Counted from the first letter of the stretch, positions 16,512 to 25,596 are shown. The stretch is 32,080 nt of DNA from Clostridia bacterium (GCA_020047785.1 JAIFNI010000277.1:1-32080); one strand, 5' to 3'. Notes: generated from the sequence alone by a model not told the origin. Translations and numbers: made by a program.

Positions 16512-18136
16512 GCCTCCTCCGGCCAACCGAACGGCGCTCTCTGAAATGCTTGAAGAGGACCTGCATACGGCGCATGTTCGAAGTGGCAGACTTCCTGTCC
16601 TCCTTGCGTGAATAGAAACGGGCTGCTGGATGGATCTTTCTTCCTCGCGACAGCATCTTTCGGTACGCGCGGATCTGCCTGCTCCCCAAGAACCGCAAGC
16701 AACCGCTCCTCCAGCGAGCGTCGGACGACCGCATATGCCGCTTCTTCCGCCACATTGTTCATTTGCGCAGGATCCCGTTTCAAATCATACAACTCGACAA
16801 ACGGACGCCTCCCGAAGGCAAGAGAGAACGTCTCCCGCCACTGGGCCTGTTCCCGGTTCCAAATCATCCACGCCTTGGTAGGTCCGGCATCCATGTCGGC
16901 ATACACCACATGGGTATCCCCTTCCAGATGCGCATAGGGGATGGGATTCCCCCCTTCGGCCAGTATGCCCGGATCGCCCATGGGATACCGATCTGGCGCG
17001 AAGTTGACGACCAACAGATGATCCCCGGTACGGATAGCCCGTTGCGGATACGGCAAAAATCCTTCACGGGCACTGTCCACGTGCCGCTCCCGACCGGTGA
17101 CCACAGAGGTGCGCGTTGCATCCACCCACCCCTGGTCAACTCCGGAAAGGACCGGCCAAAGACTTTTCGCCGTCATGCCTTCGGGGAGGGGCACACCGGC
17201 CGCATCCAACAGTGTCGGGGCCAGGTCCATCAGGTTGACGAAGTCATGCACCACGCGTCCCCCTTGCACGCCATTCGGCCACCGGATGGCAAGCGGCACC
17301 TCCAGTCCGATGTCATACAGGTTGCATTTGGCCCGCGGCATGCCGGGAATTCCATGATCCCCGCTGACGACAATCAGGGTATTCTCCAGCTCCCCATTTT
17401 CCTCCAGGCACTGCAGCAGCACCCCCAGCCCCGCGTCCACGGCCTGGCACTCACCCAGATAGTCGTTGAAATCCTCCCGCACTTCCGCCACATCCGGCAA
17501 AAACGGCGGAAGCAGACCGGACAGTTGGTCGGGTTCCAGTCCCCAGACGGATTTTCCCGATCCCTTGTCCCAGGTCCGGTGTGTGTTGGTGGGTCCCCAC
17601 CAGTAACAGAAGGGTTGATCGGCCGGACGCGCGTCCAGAAAGGATTGGAAGTTGGCACGGACCTCTTCCAGCAGTTCCGTTTTCGCGGCGTCCATGCCAA
17701 CCTCCGGCGCCCGCCGGACCGCTTCATGGGAAAACCGGTTGAACCGGACCCCGGCTCCCTCATAGGAGGTGCGCCGCCCGCCATATGGCGCGTTGTAGCT
17801 CTTGCCTGGGCACCAAACCTTGTACGTATGGCCGATGAAGTATCCATGCTTCTCCAATTCCAGCGGAAAGGTGGGAATGGCATCATCCCATACGGCACCG
17901 AGCAGGATGGCTCCCAATCCCGTCTGCCAGAAAAAACGGCCGGACAGCAGGGAACTGCGGCAAGGGGTACAACTCGGCGCGGGAACAAAAGCGTTGTCAA
18001 ACAGGACGCCTTCAGCCGCCATCCGGTCAAAGTGCGGGGTCTCCAACAACCGGCACACACCGCCAAAAACCCCCTTGTCGGCATAGGCTCGGGCATACCG
18101 GCCCCAGTCATCGGCAAAGGCGAATAGAATGTTCAT
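16508..18136 (-). CDS. Cys-type sulfatase 2
   Basis: This 542-residue sulfatase starts at the ATG at 18136 behind AAAGGAAG; the open frame to 18199 lacks a better start. 'MNILFAFADDWGRYARAYAD' carries the metal-binding Asp9/Asp10 at the very N-terminus, leaving no room for a signal peptide. Cys56 in 'CTPCRSSLLSG' is the formylglycine site, with Cys in place of the more usual Ser at the fourth position. 'VVSGDHGIPGMPRAKCNLYDIGLEVPLAIRWP' gives the second metal site and the following conserved loop. It is longer than sulfatase 1 and has a distinct C-terminal region. The gap to the preceding operon gene is 74 bases, and its end overlaps sulfatase 1. Substrate unknown. Confidence 0.92.
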   Translation of the reverse strand: MNILFAFADDWGRYARAYADKGVFGGVCRLLETPHFDRMAAEGVLFDNAFVPAPSCTPCRSSLLSGRFFWQTGLGAILLGAVWDDAIPTFPLELEKHGYFIGHTYKVWCPGKSYNAPYGGRRTSYEGAGVRFNRFSHEAVRRAPEVGMDAAKTELLEEVRANFQSFLDARPADQPFCYWWGPTNTHRTWDKGSGKSVWGLEPDQLSGLLPPFLPDVAEVREDFNDYLGECQAVDAGLGVLLQCLEENGELENTLIVVSGDHGIPGMPRAKCNLYDIGLEVPLAIRWPNGVQGGRVVHDFVNLMDLAPTLLDAAGVPLPEGMTAKSLWPVLSGVDQGWVDATRTSVVTGRERHVDSAREGFLPYPQRAIRTGDHLLVVNFAPDRYPMGDPGILAEGGNPIPYAHLEGDTHVVYADMDAGPTKAWMIWNREQAQWRETFSLAFGRRPFVELYDLKRDPAQMNNVAEEAAYAVVRRSLEERLLAVLGEQADPRVPKDAVARKKDPSSSPFLFTQGGQEVCHFEHAPYAGPLQAFQRAPFGWPEEA

Positions 18137-18210
18137 CCCTGCTTCCTTTCTGAACTCCATGCAAACCAGCATGGCCGCATTTTTCCACCGGGTTGCCACA
18201 TATCTGCATA

Positions 18211-19740
18211 TCAGTGCAATACATCAATCTCGTAATGGGTGGAATGCAGTCCGGGGAAGCTCTCATTCTTTCGGCAGACCGGGTCTGCTGCCTGATCCAC
18301 CCACGCACCGGTCACATCCAAATCCGTATGGCCGACCGCCCGCAAACGATGTTTGATCTCGGCTTCCAGCCGATTGCGTTCCCCGTCATACCGGATATCC
18401 TCAGTCAGATTGGTCAATTCCTTCGGATCCGTCTGCAAATCGAACAGCAGGGTCTGCCCGCCGTTGAGATGGTGGATGTATTTCCACCGGCCATCCGTGA
18501 TGAAGTGCTTGGGATGGTCGCCGGAGACTTCACCCATCGCGTATCGGACAGGGTCTCCAAGTGCATGCCGTTCCATTTCCGTCGGCACCAGCAGGGTGAG
18601 GACATTGATCCCATCCGTCGGCACATCGTGCCGGACAAGAGATACGCCGGCCACCCCCATCACCGTGGGCAGTACATCACATAAGCCGACCGGGATGGCG
18701 CAACGGGTGCCCGGCTGCCAGCCGAACGGGGCTGCAAGCGGCATCCCCTCCGAAGAAGGGGCGGACTCCTTGTTTCCGATGGATTTTGGCGGTTTGACAA
18801 TGAACGGGACATGGGCGCTGCCTTCAAAGAACATGGCCTTGCCGTATCCGTGGTGGTCGCCGAACATCTCCCCATGATCCGAGGTCAGGAGGATCATGGT
18901 TTCCTCCCAGATGCCCATTTCATTCAAGCGCGCGAACAGACGGCCCAGGTTGTAGTCGATTTGGGTAATGAGGCCATAGTAGGCCCGAAGCGCGTCATCC
19001 CGGACATCACGGGGCAGGAAATCCTCCGGGTGTCCGCGATCATCCCAGATATGGCCGGCTTTGTCGTTCAGACCTTCCGTCCAGTCCCCCACGGCCGGTT
19101 CAGGCACCTGTTTGTCCCGATACATCGAGTAATAGGGCTCCGGCGGATCCAAGGGAGGGTGCGGCTTTGAAAAACTGGTCCAGAGAAAGAACGGACAGGT
19201 GGGGTCGCGCGTTTCCAGAAAATCGATGGATTCGTCCACTGTCCAGGCGGTCAGGGTCTGCGGCTCCGCCACTGTGGCCATGGCGGGATACATCTCATTC
19301 TGTCCGATGCCATGCATCATCGGCCGGCCAAGGTGCGGGTGTTTCTCCATGTACCGGTAATAATCCCTGGGAAGACGGACGGAATCGAACCCGTACCTGG
19401 CTCGTTCCGGCCAGAAATGCATCTTGCCGACCGCATGCGTCTGATAGCCCGCGCCGGAAAGCAATCCGGGCAGGGAACGTGCCGGATCCACCGCCAGCGG
19501 CTCCCGATCCTGATAGTAGGCATGCTGGTAGCTGGCAGCCCTCAGCCCGTTCATGAGTGTCCACCGTGCCGGAATGCAGACAGGACAGTCCGAATAGGCA
19601 CTGGTAAACGCAATGCCGTTCCGCACAAGATGATCGATGTGCGGAGTGCGGATTAAAGGATTTCCCAGCGATCGGATGGTGTCAAACCGCTGCTGATCCG
19701 TCGTGATGAGCAGAATGTTGGGACGTTTTTTCATTTCCAT
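18211..19740 (-). CDS. Cys-type sulfatase 3
   Basis: This is a 509-residue protein. I chose the ATG at 19740 because AAGGAGG sits five bases upstream; 19734 and an upstream start at 19785 are less well placed. 'KKRPNILLITTDQQRFD' provides the N-terminal metal site and Cys55 in 'CIPARWTLMNG' is the formylglycine site. Its context differs from the common C-x-P-S-R by Ala at the fourth position and Trp-Thr after the Arg, yet Cys, Pro and Arg are kept. 'LLTSDHGEMFGDHHGYGKAMFFEGSAHVPFIV' is the distal metal motif. No signal peptide is visible. It resembles the DQQR group of sulfatases together with sulfatase 6. Substrate unknown. Confidence 0.92.
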   Translation of the reverse strand: MEMKKRPNILLITTDQQRFDTIRSLGNPLIRTPHIDHLVRNGIAFTSAYSDCPVCIPARWTLMNGLRAASYQHAYYQDREPLAVDPARSLPGLLSGAGYQTHAVGKMHFWPERARYGFDSVRLPRDYYRYMEKHPHLGRPMMHGIGQNEMYPAMATVAEPQTLTAWTVDESIDFLETRDPTCPFFLWTSFSKPHPPLDPPEPYYSMYRDKQVPEPAVGDWTEGLNDKAGHIWDDRGHPEDFLPRDVRDDALRAYYGLITQIDYNLGRLFARLNEMGIWEETMILLTSDHGEMFGDHHGYGKAMFFEGSAHVPFIVKPPKSIGNKESAPSSEGMPLAAPFGWQPGTRCAIPVGLCDVLPTVMGVAGVSLVRHDVPTDGINVLTLLVPTEMERHALGDPVRYAMGEVSGDHPKHFITDGRWKYIHHLNGGQTLLFDLQTDPKELTNLTEDIRYDGERNRLEAEIKHRLRAVGHTDLDVTGAWVDQAADPVCRKNESFPGLHSTHYEIDVLH

Positions 19741-19781
19741 GGGTTCCTCCTTCATTTCCGAGCTTCCGGAATGCTGCAGGT

Positions 19782-21269
19782 TCACCCGCGCATGTCCGGC
19801 TGGTGAGGCACCACGTCGCCTGTTTCCAGAAAAAAGGTGAGCATCCGTTCCTTCAGTTGCATCAGGACCTCACGCAAGGCGGGATCTCCGATGCGGTTGT
19901 GCAGTTCTCCCGGGTCCGCAACGAGATCATACAATTCGTCCGACTCATACAGGCGGCGCACATACTTGTGGGTCTCCGTCCGAACCATGACCGCCTTCGT
20001 ATGCTCCGGCCCCTCGGATTGCTGCAGGCTGACACGCGGCCAATACAGGTTGTCCGGGTTCTCGATGCCATGTTCCATGCAATGGGTTTCCCCATGTATG
20101 CGGCCGCCTTCGCAGAATACGGCATCCCGATGCGTTTCCGTTTCTTTGGCCAGAAGGGGCAGCAGTGATCTGCCAAAATGGGTATGCGCAGGCTTGATGC
20201 CGCACAACGCTTCCACAGTGGCAGGAAAGTCCACCAGTTCCACCAGCGCGTCCCGGATGCCCGGCTGCAAAGCGGTTCCCGCCGGCGGCTTGATGAGGAA
20301 GGGAACGTTTGTCAGGCAGTCTTCGAAGGTATTCTGCGTTTTCTCCACCAGTCCGTAATCGCCGGTGAAATCTCCATGGTCACTGAAGACGAACACCGCC
20401 GTATCGTCATAAATGCCCTTGCGCTTCAATGCGTCCATCAGCAGGCCGAACTGAGCATCAATCCGGCTGCACATGCCGTAATAGGTGGCGCGGAGCTCGC
20501 GGAAACGCTCCGGGGTCCATCCCTGCAGGCGCTGGCGTTCCCGGATGCCCTTGAGCAAAGAGGGTTTTCCGATCCAGCCTTCCGGTACCTGCAGCGGCAT
20601 GGGCACCTTCTCCCGGTCAATAGCGGAAAACCATGGCTCTTCCACCCCATATGGTGGATGCGGGTACAACAAAGGCAGATACAAACACAGCGGCTCGTCT
20701 TCCGGCGCATTCCGGATGAAATCGATGGCGCCCAGCACATGGTCCCAGTCCGAATCTGGATAGTGATCCGGGATGTTGTGTTCTTTGTCGCCCTCCACAA
20801 CATCCGTCAACCGGCCAGCAAGGAAGGAGAACCAATTGTCGCCCTCCTTGTCACCCCGCCAGGCCAAATCCCGGTGCAGGTTTCGCGCGGTCGGCTGTCC
20901 CGGATGCTTGATGTCGCAGAACGCGCCATACCCGTCCTGCCCCGGCACCAGATCGTTCTTGCCTCCCCACCAGACTGTGTACCCTTCCTGCTTGAGGGTT
21001 TTCAACAGGACCGGCTCATCGTCGTGCAGCATGTGAAACATCGTACGATGCCCGTTTACATGCGAATACCAGCCGGTCATGAAGCTGCAGCGGCTGGGCG
21101 TGCACACCGGATTCTGGCAGAAGGCATTCCGGAAGGAAACCCCGTCCGTATGTGCCAGCCTGTCCAGATGCGGGGTCACCGCGGCTGGATTGCCCAAATG
21201 ACCCAGGGCATCCGCCCTGAACTGGTCCGGGTTGAAAATGAGGATATGCGGACGTTTTGACTTACCCAT
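19782..21269 (-). CDS. Cys-type sulfatase 4
   Basis: This 495-residue sulfatase starts at the ATG at 21269, seven bases after AAGGAG; the frame extends to 21308 without another good site. 'KRPHILIFNPDQFRADALGHLGN' holds the N-terminal metal ligand region, and Cys56 in the canonical 'CTPSRCSFMTGWYSHVNGH' is the formylglycine site. The distal motif reads 'VFVFSDHGDFTGDYGLVEK'. The 'NPDQFRADALGH' start is characteristic of a sulfatase group related to choline and glycan sulfatases, but I cannot name the substrate. No signal peptide. A 34-bp tandem repeat lies in the 108-base gap before its start, and 41 bases separate it from sulfatase 3. Confidence 0.93.
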   Translation of the reverse strand: MGKSKRPHILIFNPDQFRADALGHLGNPAAVTPHLDRLAHTDGVSFRNAFCQNPVCTPSRCSFMTGWYSHVNGHRTMFHMLHDDEPVLLKTLKQEGYTVWWGGKNDLVPGQDGYGAFCDIKHPGQPTARNLHRDLAWRGDKEGDNWFSFLAGRLTDVVEGDKEHNIPDHYPDSDWDHVLGAIDFIRNAPEDEPLCLYLPLLYPHPPYGVEEPWFSAIDREKVPMPLQVPEGWIGKPSLLKGIRERQRLQGWTPERFRELRATYYGMCSRIDAQFGLLMDALKRKGIYDDTAVFVFSDHGDFTGDYGLVEKTQNTFEDCLTNVPFLIKPPAGTALQPGIRDALVELVDFPATVEALCGIKPAHTHFGRSLLPLLAKETETHRDAVFCEGGRIHGETHCMEHGIENPDNLYWPRVSLQQSEGPEHTKAVMVRTETHKYVRRLYESDELYDLVADPGELHNRIGDPALREVLMQLKERMLTFFLETGDVVPHQPDMRG

Positions 21270-21295
21270 GCCGGTCTCCTTTTTATCCTGTCTTT

Positions 21296-21363
21296 GCGAA
21301 ACAATCAAAAGTCTCTGCTGATGCTTCCCGCGAAGCAGTCAAAAGTCTCTGCTGGTGCTTCCC
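21296..21363. repeat. Tandem 34-bp duplication between sulfatases 5 and 4
   Basis: Copies at 21296-21329 and 21330-21363 share GCGAA-CA-TCAAAAGTCTCTGCTG-TGCTTCCC with three differences; a few bases of a third copy follow. The second copy carries GAAGCA and TGCTTC arms that could pair. The array ends 14 bases downstream of the sulfatase 5 stop codon on the minus strand. Confidence 0.9.
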
Positions 21364-21377
21364 TCGAAGTATCATGT

Positions 21378-22838
21378 CTATTCGAACTCACGGGGATGGC
21401 GGCGCTTGAGCTCGGGAATGGCGTACCCGCGCCCTGTTTTCTCCAGATATTCGCAATAGGATTTCAAATGGCCACGGGCATGGTAGGGACCGCCTTCCTG
21501 CAGGACAATCCGCATGGGGTCCGTCGGGTTTTCCATTGTCCGCATCATTTCATCGTGCCAGCCGGTCAGCCGGTACACGGCCTCCAGGCAGACATCCCTG
21601 CGTGCCTCGGCCAGATTGACCTGTTCATGCGGATCTTCAATGAGGTTGAACAGCATCTCTTCCGGAAACAGATGGAAGCCGTCGTGATAGGTCCGGATGT
21701 ACAGCCAGTCGTCGAACCGGACGCTTCTCTGGCAGACATGCGCGTTCTGGCTCAGCACCAGATGGCTTCGGCCGCAATCGGCTCCGGTTTGCAGCGCATC
21801 GGCAAAGCTTTGACCGTCCCAGCTCTTCATGCGGGGCTGCCCAAACAGATCCGCCAGCGTCGGGGCCAGATCGAGATTGTAGTGCAGTCCATTGTCCACA
21901 TGGCCCTGCTTTGCGCCCGGCCAGCGGATAATCATGGGTATGCGGCAGGTGATCTGGTCCGCCGTGCCATGTTCCGCATACATACCCAACTCTCCAAGGT
22001 TCTCGCCATGATCGGCCGTGACGATGATGGCCAGATCCTCCAGCACGCCCTTGCGCTCCAGCGCTTCGAGCAACTGTCCGATATGTCCGTCCATATAACG
22101 GATGCCGCAGTCATAGCCATCGATCACACGCCGCAATCCCGCCTGATCCCGCGCCTCTCCGGGTTGGCGGGGTAGATTGGGATTTTCCTTGTTGTCATAC
22201 ATGCTGATTTCCAGGGACCCGTGCGGGCCGACTCTCCGGTTGTGGTCCGCCAGCACCTCATCCGTCAACCAGGCAGGCAGCGGATCATCCTGGAACGGAT
22301 CGCCGAATTCGGCAGGTGCCCGGTACGGGGTATGGGGGTCCCAGTAATTGATGTGCAGGAACCAGTCTTCCTGGTCCGCGTTTCGTTCTATCCAGTCCAA
22401 CGCGACAGGGGTGATCTCCTCAGCGGATTCGCCGCCGCCCTTGCCCGTGTTGTGCATTTCCGTGAACCCGGCATAAAAGGTCCAGGCCGAGTGCCTTTCC
22501 GCAAAGGGACTGATGGAAGCTGTCCGATACCCGGCTCGCCGGAAGACGGTGGGCAGGCTCTCAAAAGCCAGCGTATCCCGGAAATCGCGCGGGGGGCCTT
22601 CCAGCCTGAAATCTGCGGTGGTTCCGCCATGCCCGATTGCACCGGTGTGAATGCCGAACCGGCCGCTCATCAACGCGGCGCGGGAAGGCAGACAGGGCGC
22701 GTCCGAACAGTAGTAGTTGTCGAACCGGACTCCTTGCGCGGCAATCCGATCGATGTTCGGTGACGTGTTTCTCGGATAGCCATAGCAGCCGAGGTGGTCG
22801 GGACGCAGAGTGTCGAGGTCCAGAAACAGGATTCTCAT
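21378..22838 (-). CDS. Cys-type sulfatase 5
   Basis: This 486-residue sulfatase has its ATG at 22838 eight bases after AAGGAGGG. 'MRILFLDLDTLRPDHLGCYGYPRNTSPNIDRIAAQG' starts directly with the metal-binding Asp7/Asp9, so no signal peptide is present. Cys49 in 'CLPSRAALMSGRFG' is the formylglycine site and 'IIVTADHGENLGELGMYAEHG' the distal metal motif. The 'LDLDTLRPDHLGCYGY' start is typical of the heparan-sulfamidase/glucosamine-sulfatase-like branch, but the substrate class here is only suggested. Downstream lies a 34-bp repeat; upstream, a 198-base gap holds a 30-bp array and a dispersed palindrome, making this the loosest joint in the operon and a possible internal promoter position. Confidence 0.92.
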   Translation of the reverse strand: MRILFLDLDTLRPDHLGCYGYPRNTSPNIDRIAAQGVRFDNYYCSDAPCLPSRAALMSGRFGIHTGAIGHGGTTADFRLEGPPRDFRDTLAFESLPTVFRRAGYRTASISPFAERHSAWTFYAGFTEMHNTGKGGGESAEEITPVALDWIERNADQEDWFLHINYWDPHTPYRAPAEFGDPFQDDPLPAWLTDEVLADHNRRVGPHGSLEISMYDNKENPNLPRQPGEARDQAGLRRVIDGYDCGIRYMDGHIGQLLEALERKGVLEDLAIIVTADHGENLGELGMYAEHGTADQITCRIPMIIRWPGAKQGHVDNGLHYNLDLAPTLADLFGQPRMKSWDGQSFADALQTGADCGRSHLVLSQNAHVCQRSVRFDDWLYIRTYHDGFHLFPEEMLFNLIEDPHEQVNLAEARRDVCLEAVYRLTGWHDEMMRTMENPTDPMRIVLQEGGPYHARGHLKSYCEYLEKTGRGYAIPELKRRHPREFE

Positions 22839-22883
22839 GTGTTTTCCCTCCTTGGTTCGTAACGCGTGATTCCTTCGGATTCC

Positions 22884-22927
22884 TTCATGGCCACTCGCAA
22901 AAGCGAGGGGTCACACCGGAATCATCC
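22884..22927. repeat. Dispersed palindromic element, copy 2
   Basis: ACTCGCAAAAGCGAG forms a hairpin with an AAAA loop. The flanks (TTCATGGCC before; TCACACCGGAATCAT after) match, in reverse complement, the sequence around the first hairpin at 8480-8497 (GCATGACA before; ACACCAGCATCAT after). The two copies are about 14 kb apart in opposite orientation. Confidence 0.55.
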
Positions 22928-22930
22928 TTT

Positions 22931-23020
22931 CATAGTCCGTAGTTGTTTGCTCGCTGTTGTCATAATCCGTGGTTGTTTGCTTGCTGTTGTCATAATCTGT
23001 GACTGTTTACTTGCTGTTGT
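22931..23020. repeat. Three-unit 30-bp tandem array between sulfatases 6 and 5
   Basis: Units at 22931-22960, 22961-22990 and 22991-23020 share CATAATC-GTG--TGTTTGCTTGCTGTTGT with a few differences each. On the minus strand the array starts 16 bases after the sulfatase 6 stop codon (23037) and lies between two operon genes. Confidence 0.93.
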
Positions 23021-23036
23021 CAGACCAAACGCTGCG

Positions 23037-24461
23037 TCAATAGGCTGCCGTCTTTTCCCTGCAGGGATAAGCAGCCTCACGCGTCCGAATCAGCATCCGC
23101 CTGCGCATTTCCGAAAGAACGGACAGCATGGATGCATCCATGACTTCGGGGTGGAGTGGTGACAGTTCCTTCGGATCCGCCTTCATGTCAAACAACATTT
23201 CTCTCCCCTCCGCATCCAGGCAGTACTTGTATTCCTCTGTCCGGAGCATGGTCTGATGCCCTCCGTGCGGCTCGAAAAACTCGACCAGAACATCCTCGCG
23301 ATGCCATTTCGTCGCGTTCACCAGCAAACCGGCCATGCTTTTCCCCTGCACAAAGGACGGGCTCTGGATTCCGCACCAGTCCAGTATGGTTGGAACCACA
23401 TCAACCCCCTCGCACAGCGCGTCGACATGCTGATTGGCAGGTATGCGTCCCGGATGCCGCAGGATCAGGGGAACATTCACAATGCAGTCATGCCCCGGCA
23501 TGCCTTTCTGAATCCGGCCATGGTCCCCCAGGTATTCCCCGTGGTCGCTGGTGAAGAGGACGAGGGTGTCCTCAGACCGTCCAGCCGCTTCCAGCGAATC
23601 GAGAATGCGCCCGACACAATCATCCACATGAGAGACGAGGGCCAGATAGTATGCGGCCACGTGCCGCCATTCCTCCTCGGACAGCGCGGCAAGATTCCGG
23701 GTCCAGGGTTCCTCCAGCCCTTTTACAGGAAGCGGAAGTTCCGCGGAATCATACATATCCACAAAACGCTGCGGCGGATTCACCGGTGTATGCGGCGCGT
23801 AAAAGCCCGCGATGGCGAAAAAGGGTCGCCCATCACGCGTCGTTTCAAGAAAACGGCAGGTCTCCGCTGCCACGAATGCGCTGTGTGTCAGGTCTTCATC
23901 ACCGGCAAACGGGTAGGGTTCATGGGTTTCCCGACCCACATCGCTGTAGACGGGCCGCCCATATTCCAGTGCAGCAGGGGGCAACGCGGTTCGCACCTTT
24001 TCCACCTGATCAGGCGCTATCGATTGAACCCAGCGGGTATAGGCATCATCATAACACCCCGGCTCATCCGACAGCACAAAGGTTTCAAACCCGTAATCCG
24101 GATGCGGGTCCCGATGGTCACGCCGCGCATGCGGCTGGAAATGCAGTTTCCCGATCTGGGCGGTTCGATAGCCGTAGGGCCGCAGGATTTGCTGGATGGA
24201 CACCGCATCCTCCGGGAAAGGGATGCCGTTGGTTCCGATTCCCAGAGAGGAGCAGTATCGGCCGGACAGCATCGACATTCTGCTGGGCATGCAGACCGGG
24301 TTGTTCACAAAATACCGTGAGAACCGGGTGCCTTCCTGCGCGAGCCGGTCCAGATTCGGAGTTTTCGCATACGGACTGCCGAAGCATCCCAAAGAATCCA
24401 GCCGTTGCTGATCGGTATAAATCAACAGGACACTGGGACGTTCAAAGGTTCTGGGTTTCAT
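23037..24461 (-). CDS. Cys-type sulfatase 6
   Basis: This 474-residue sulfatase starts at the ATG at 24461, inside the last 20 bases of the maturase gene, with GAAGGAG about nine bases upstream. An ATG at 24479 is a less likely alternative, and the long open frame to 24842 is only a shadow of the maturase gene. 'ERPSVLLIYTDQQRLDSLGCFGSPYAKTPNLDRLAQEG' gives the metal site, Cys57 in 'CMPSRMSMLSGRYC' the formylglycine site and 'VLFTSDHGEYLGDHGRIQKGM' the distal motif. The C-terminal 'RTEEYKYCLDAEGREMLFDMKADPKEL' is typical of the DQQR sulfatase group. No signal peptide. The overlap with the maturase suggests translational coupling of enzyme and activator. Confidence 0.93.
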   Translation of the reverse strand: MKPRTFERPSVLLIYTDQQRLDSLGCFGSPYAKTPNLDRLAQEGTRFSRYFVNNPVCMPSRMSMLSGRYCSSLGIGTNGIPFPEDAVSIQQILRPYGYRTAQIGKLHFQPHARRDHRDPHPDYGFETFVLSDEPGCYDDAYTRWVQSIAPDQVEKVRTALPPAALEYGRPVYSDVGRETHEPYPFAGDEDLTHSAFVAAETCRFLETTRDGRPFFAIAGFYAPHTPVNPPQRFVDMYDSAELPLPVKGLEEPWTRNLAALSEEEWRHVAAYYLALVSHVDDCVGRILDSLEAAGRSEDTLVLFTSDHGEYLGDHGRIQKGMPGHDCIVNVPLILRHPGRIPANQHVDALCEGVDVVPTILDWCGIQSPSFVQGKSMAGLLVNATKWHREDVLVEFFEPHGGHQTMLRTEEYKYCLDAEGREMLFDMKADPKELSPLHPEVMDASMLSVLSEMRRRMLIRTREAAYPCREKTAAY

Positions 24462-25584
24462 GCGGAGCACTCCTTCCATACAGGGCTGCGACCTGTCGCA
24501 ATCCGGGCAGGGCATGGGCAAAAAATATCCGGTAGGCATCACAATGCAGATTCTTTCCGGGCATGCCGTTCTGGAAGGGTTCCCGATAGCGCCGGCAGCC
24601 CCCGCGGCACAGCGTCCGCCATTCGCAGCATGCACAGGCGGGATCCTCAGGCAGGGAATCCTCGATGAAACGTTTGGCAGGTTCAGACTCGCGCATTTCA
24701 ACAAAGCCATCGGTGAGGATGCTCCCGATTTTCCACGCGTCCAGCACATAGAAATCACATGGGTAGACACCGCCGTCCGCCTCCACGACAAATTGGCAGG
24801 TGCAGCGGCCCGACATGCCGCAGGCTTCAGGTGGTGCGCCAAGCATCATGCCGGCCAGGTTGTCGAACCACCGGATGCTGACAGGGGTCCGCTTCAAAGC
24901 GTCTTCCTTCCATAGGTCAAACGTTGTGATGAGGAAGGCTGCATACCGTTCCGGCGTCAAGGAATGCGCCCGGGTGAACGGTGTTTCGCCAAACGGATCC
25001 AGGCAGGGGATGAACTGCAGATATTCAAAACCTTCCTGCTTGAAGAAACGGTAGATCTTGGCCGCATGCCGTGCGGACCAGCCGGTTACGACGGAGAGGA
25101 TGTTGAATTCCGCACCGGCTGTCTTCAGGTTCCCGATGGCTGCCATCACACGGTCAAAAGACCCTTTCTCTTTTGCATCAACCCGGTTTGCGTCATGAAT
25201 GTCCCGCGGTCCGTCCAGGGAGATGCCAGTCAAAAAATGGTTCTTTGCGAGAAAGCGTGCCCACGATGCATCGATGGCGATGCCGTTGGTCTGGATGGCG
25301 TTGTGGATATGCACTTTTTTTATGTTGTACTGCTGCTGCAACGCCACGACACGCTCGAAGAAAGGAAGTCCGGCCACTGTCGGTTCGCCCCCCTGAAACG
25401 CGAACGTGCAGTCGCCGTCCGCGAAGGCCAGGGCCTTGCGGACAAGCGTCTCAAGCGCTGCCTCGTTCATGATGCCGTGTGAAGGCGTGGCGCGGTTTTC
25501 CGCGACATCATGATAGAAACAGTAGCGGCAATCCAGGTTGCACAGGCTGGAGGCGGGTTTGATCAGCAGACTCAGCGGTGGCAT
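24442..25584 (-). CDS. Anaerobic sulfatase-maturating enzyme (radical SAM/SPASM)
   Basis: This 380-residue protein starts at the ATG at 25584 behind AAGGAGAG. The radical SAM cluster motif is 'CNLDCRYCFY' (Cys15, Cys19, Cys22), and 'FAFQGGEPT' and 'SLDGPRDIHD' are the SAM-binding and Asp-containing segments of anSME proteins. The C-terminal SPASM region has 'CGMSGRCTCQFVVEADGGVYPCDFYV', then 'CACCEWRTLCRGGCRRY' and a final 'LHCDAY', enough Cys for two auxiliary iron-sulfur clusters. anSME oxidises the sulfatase active-site Cys (or Ser) to formylglycine without oxygen. All six sulfatases encoded after it are Cys-type, so one maturase can serve them all. It lies 12 bases after the second CHR gene. 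Confidence 0.95.
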   Translation of the reverse strand: MPPLSLLIKPASSLCNLDCRYCFYHDVAENRATPSHGIMNEAALETLVRKALAFADGDCTFAFQGGEPTVAGLPFFERVVALQQQYNIKKVHIHNAIQTNGIAIDASWARFLAKNHFLTGISLDGPRDIHDANRVDAKEKGSFDRVMAAIGNLKTAGAEFNILSVVTGWSARHAAKIYRFFKQEGFEYLQFIPCLDPFGETPFTRAHSLTPERYAAFLITTFDLWKEDALKRTPVSIRWFDNLAGMMLGAPPEACGMSGRCTCQFVVEADGGVYPCDFYVLDAWKIGSILTDGFVEMRESEPAKRFIEDSLPEDPACACCEWRTLCRGGCRRYREPFQNGMPGKNLHCDAYRIFFAHALPGLRQVAALYGRSAPHETQNL

Positions 25585-25596
25585 GCGTTCTCTCCT

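Noticed and set aside
16763-18127. 454-residue open frame on the plus strand, and similar long plus-strand frames at 15324-16544, 20178-21260 and 23256-24320
   Set aside because: Each lies antisense to a sulfatase gene with clear catalytic motifs and has no domain of its own.
24462-24842. 127-residue extension of sulfatase 6
   Set aside because: It overlaps the maturase gene in another frame; the catalytic N-terminus starts at 24461 with its own ribosome binding site.
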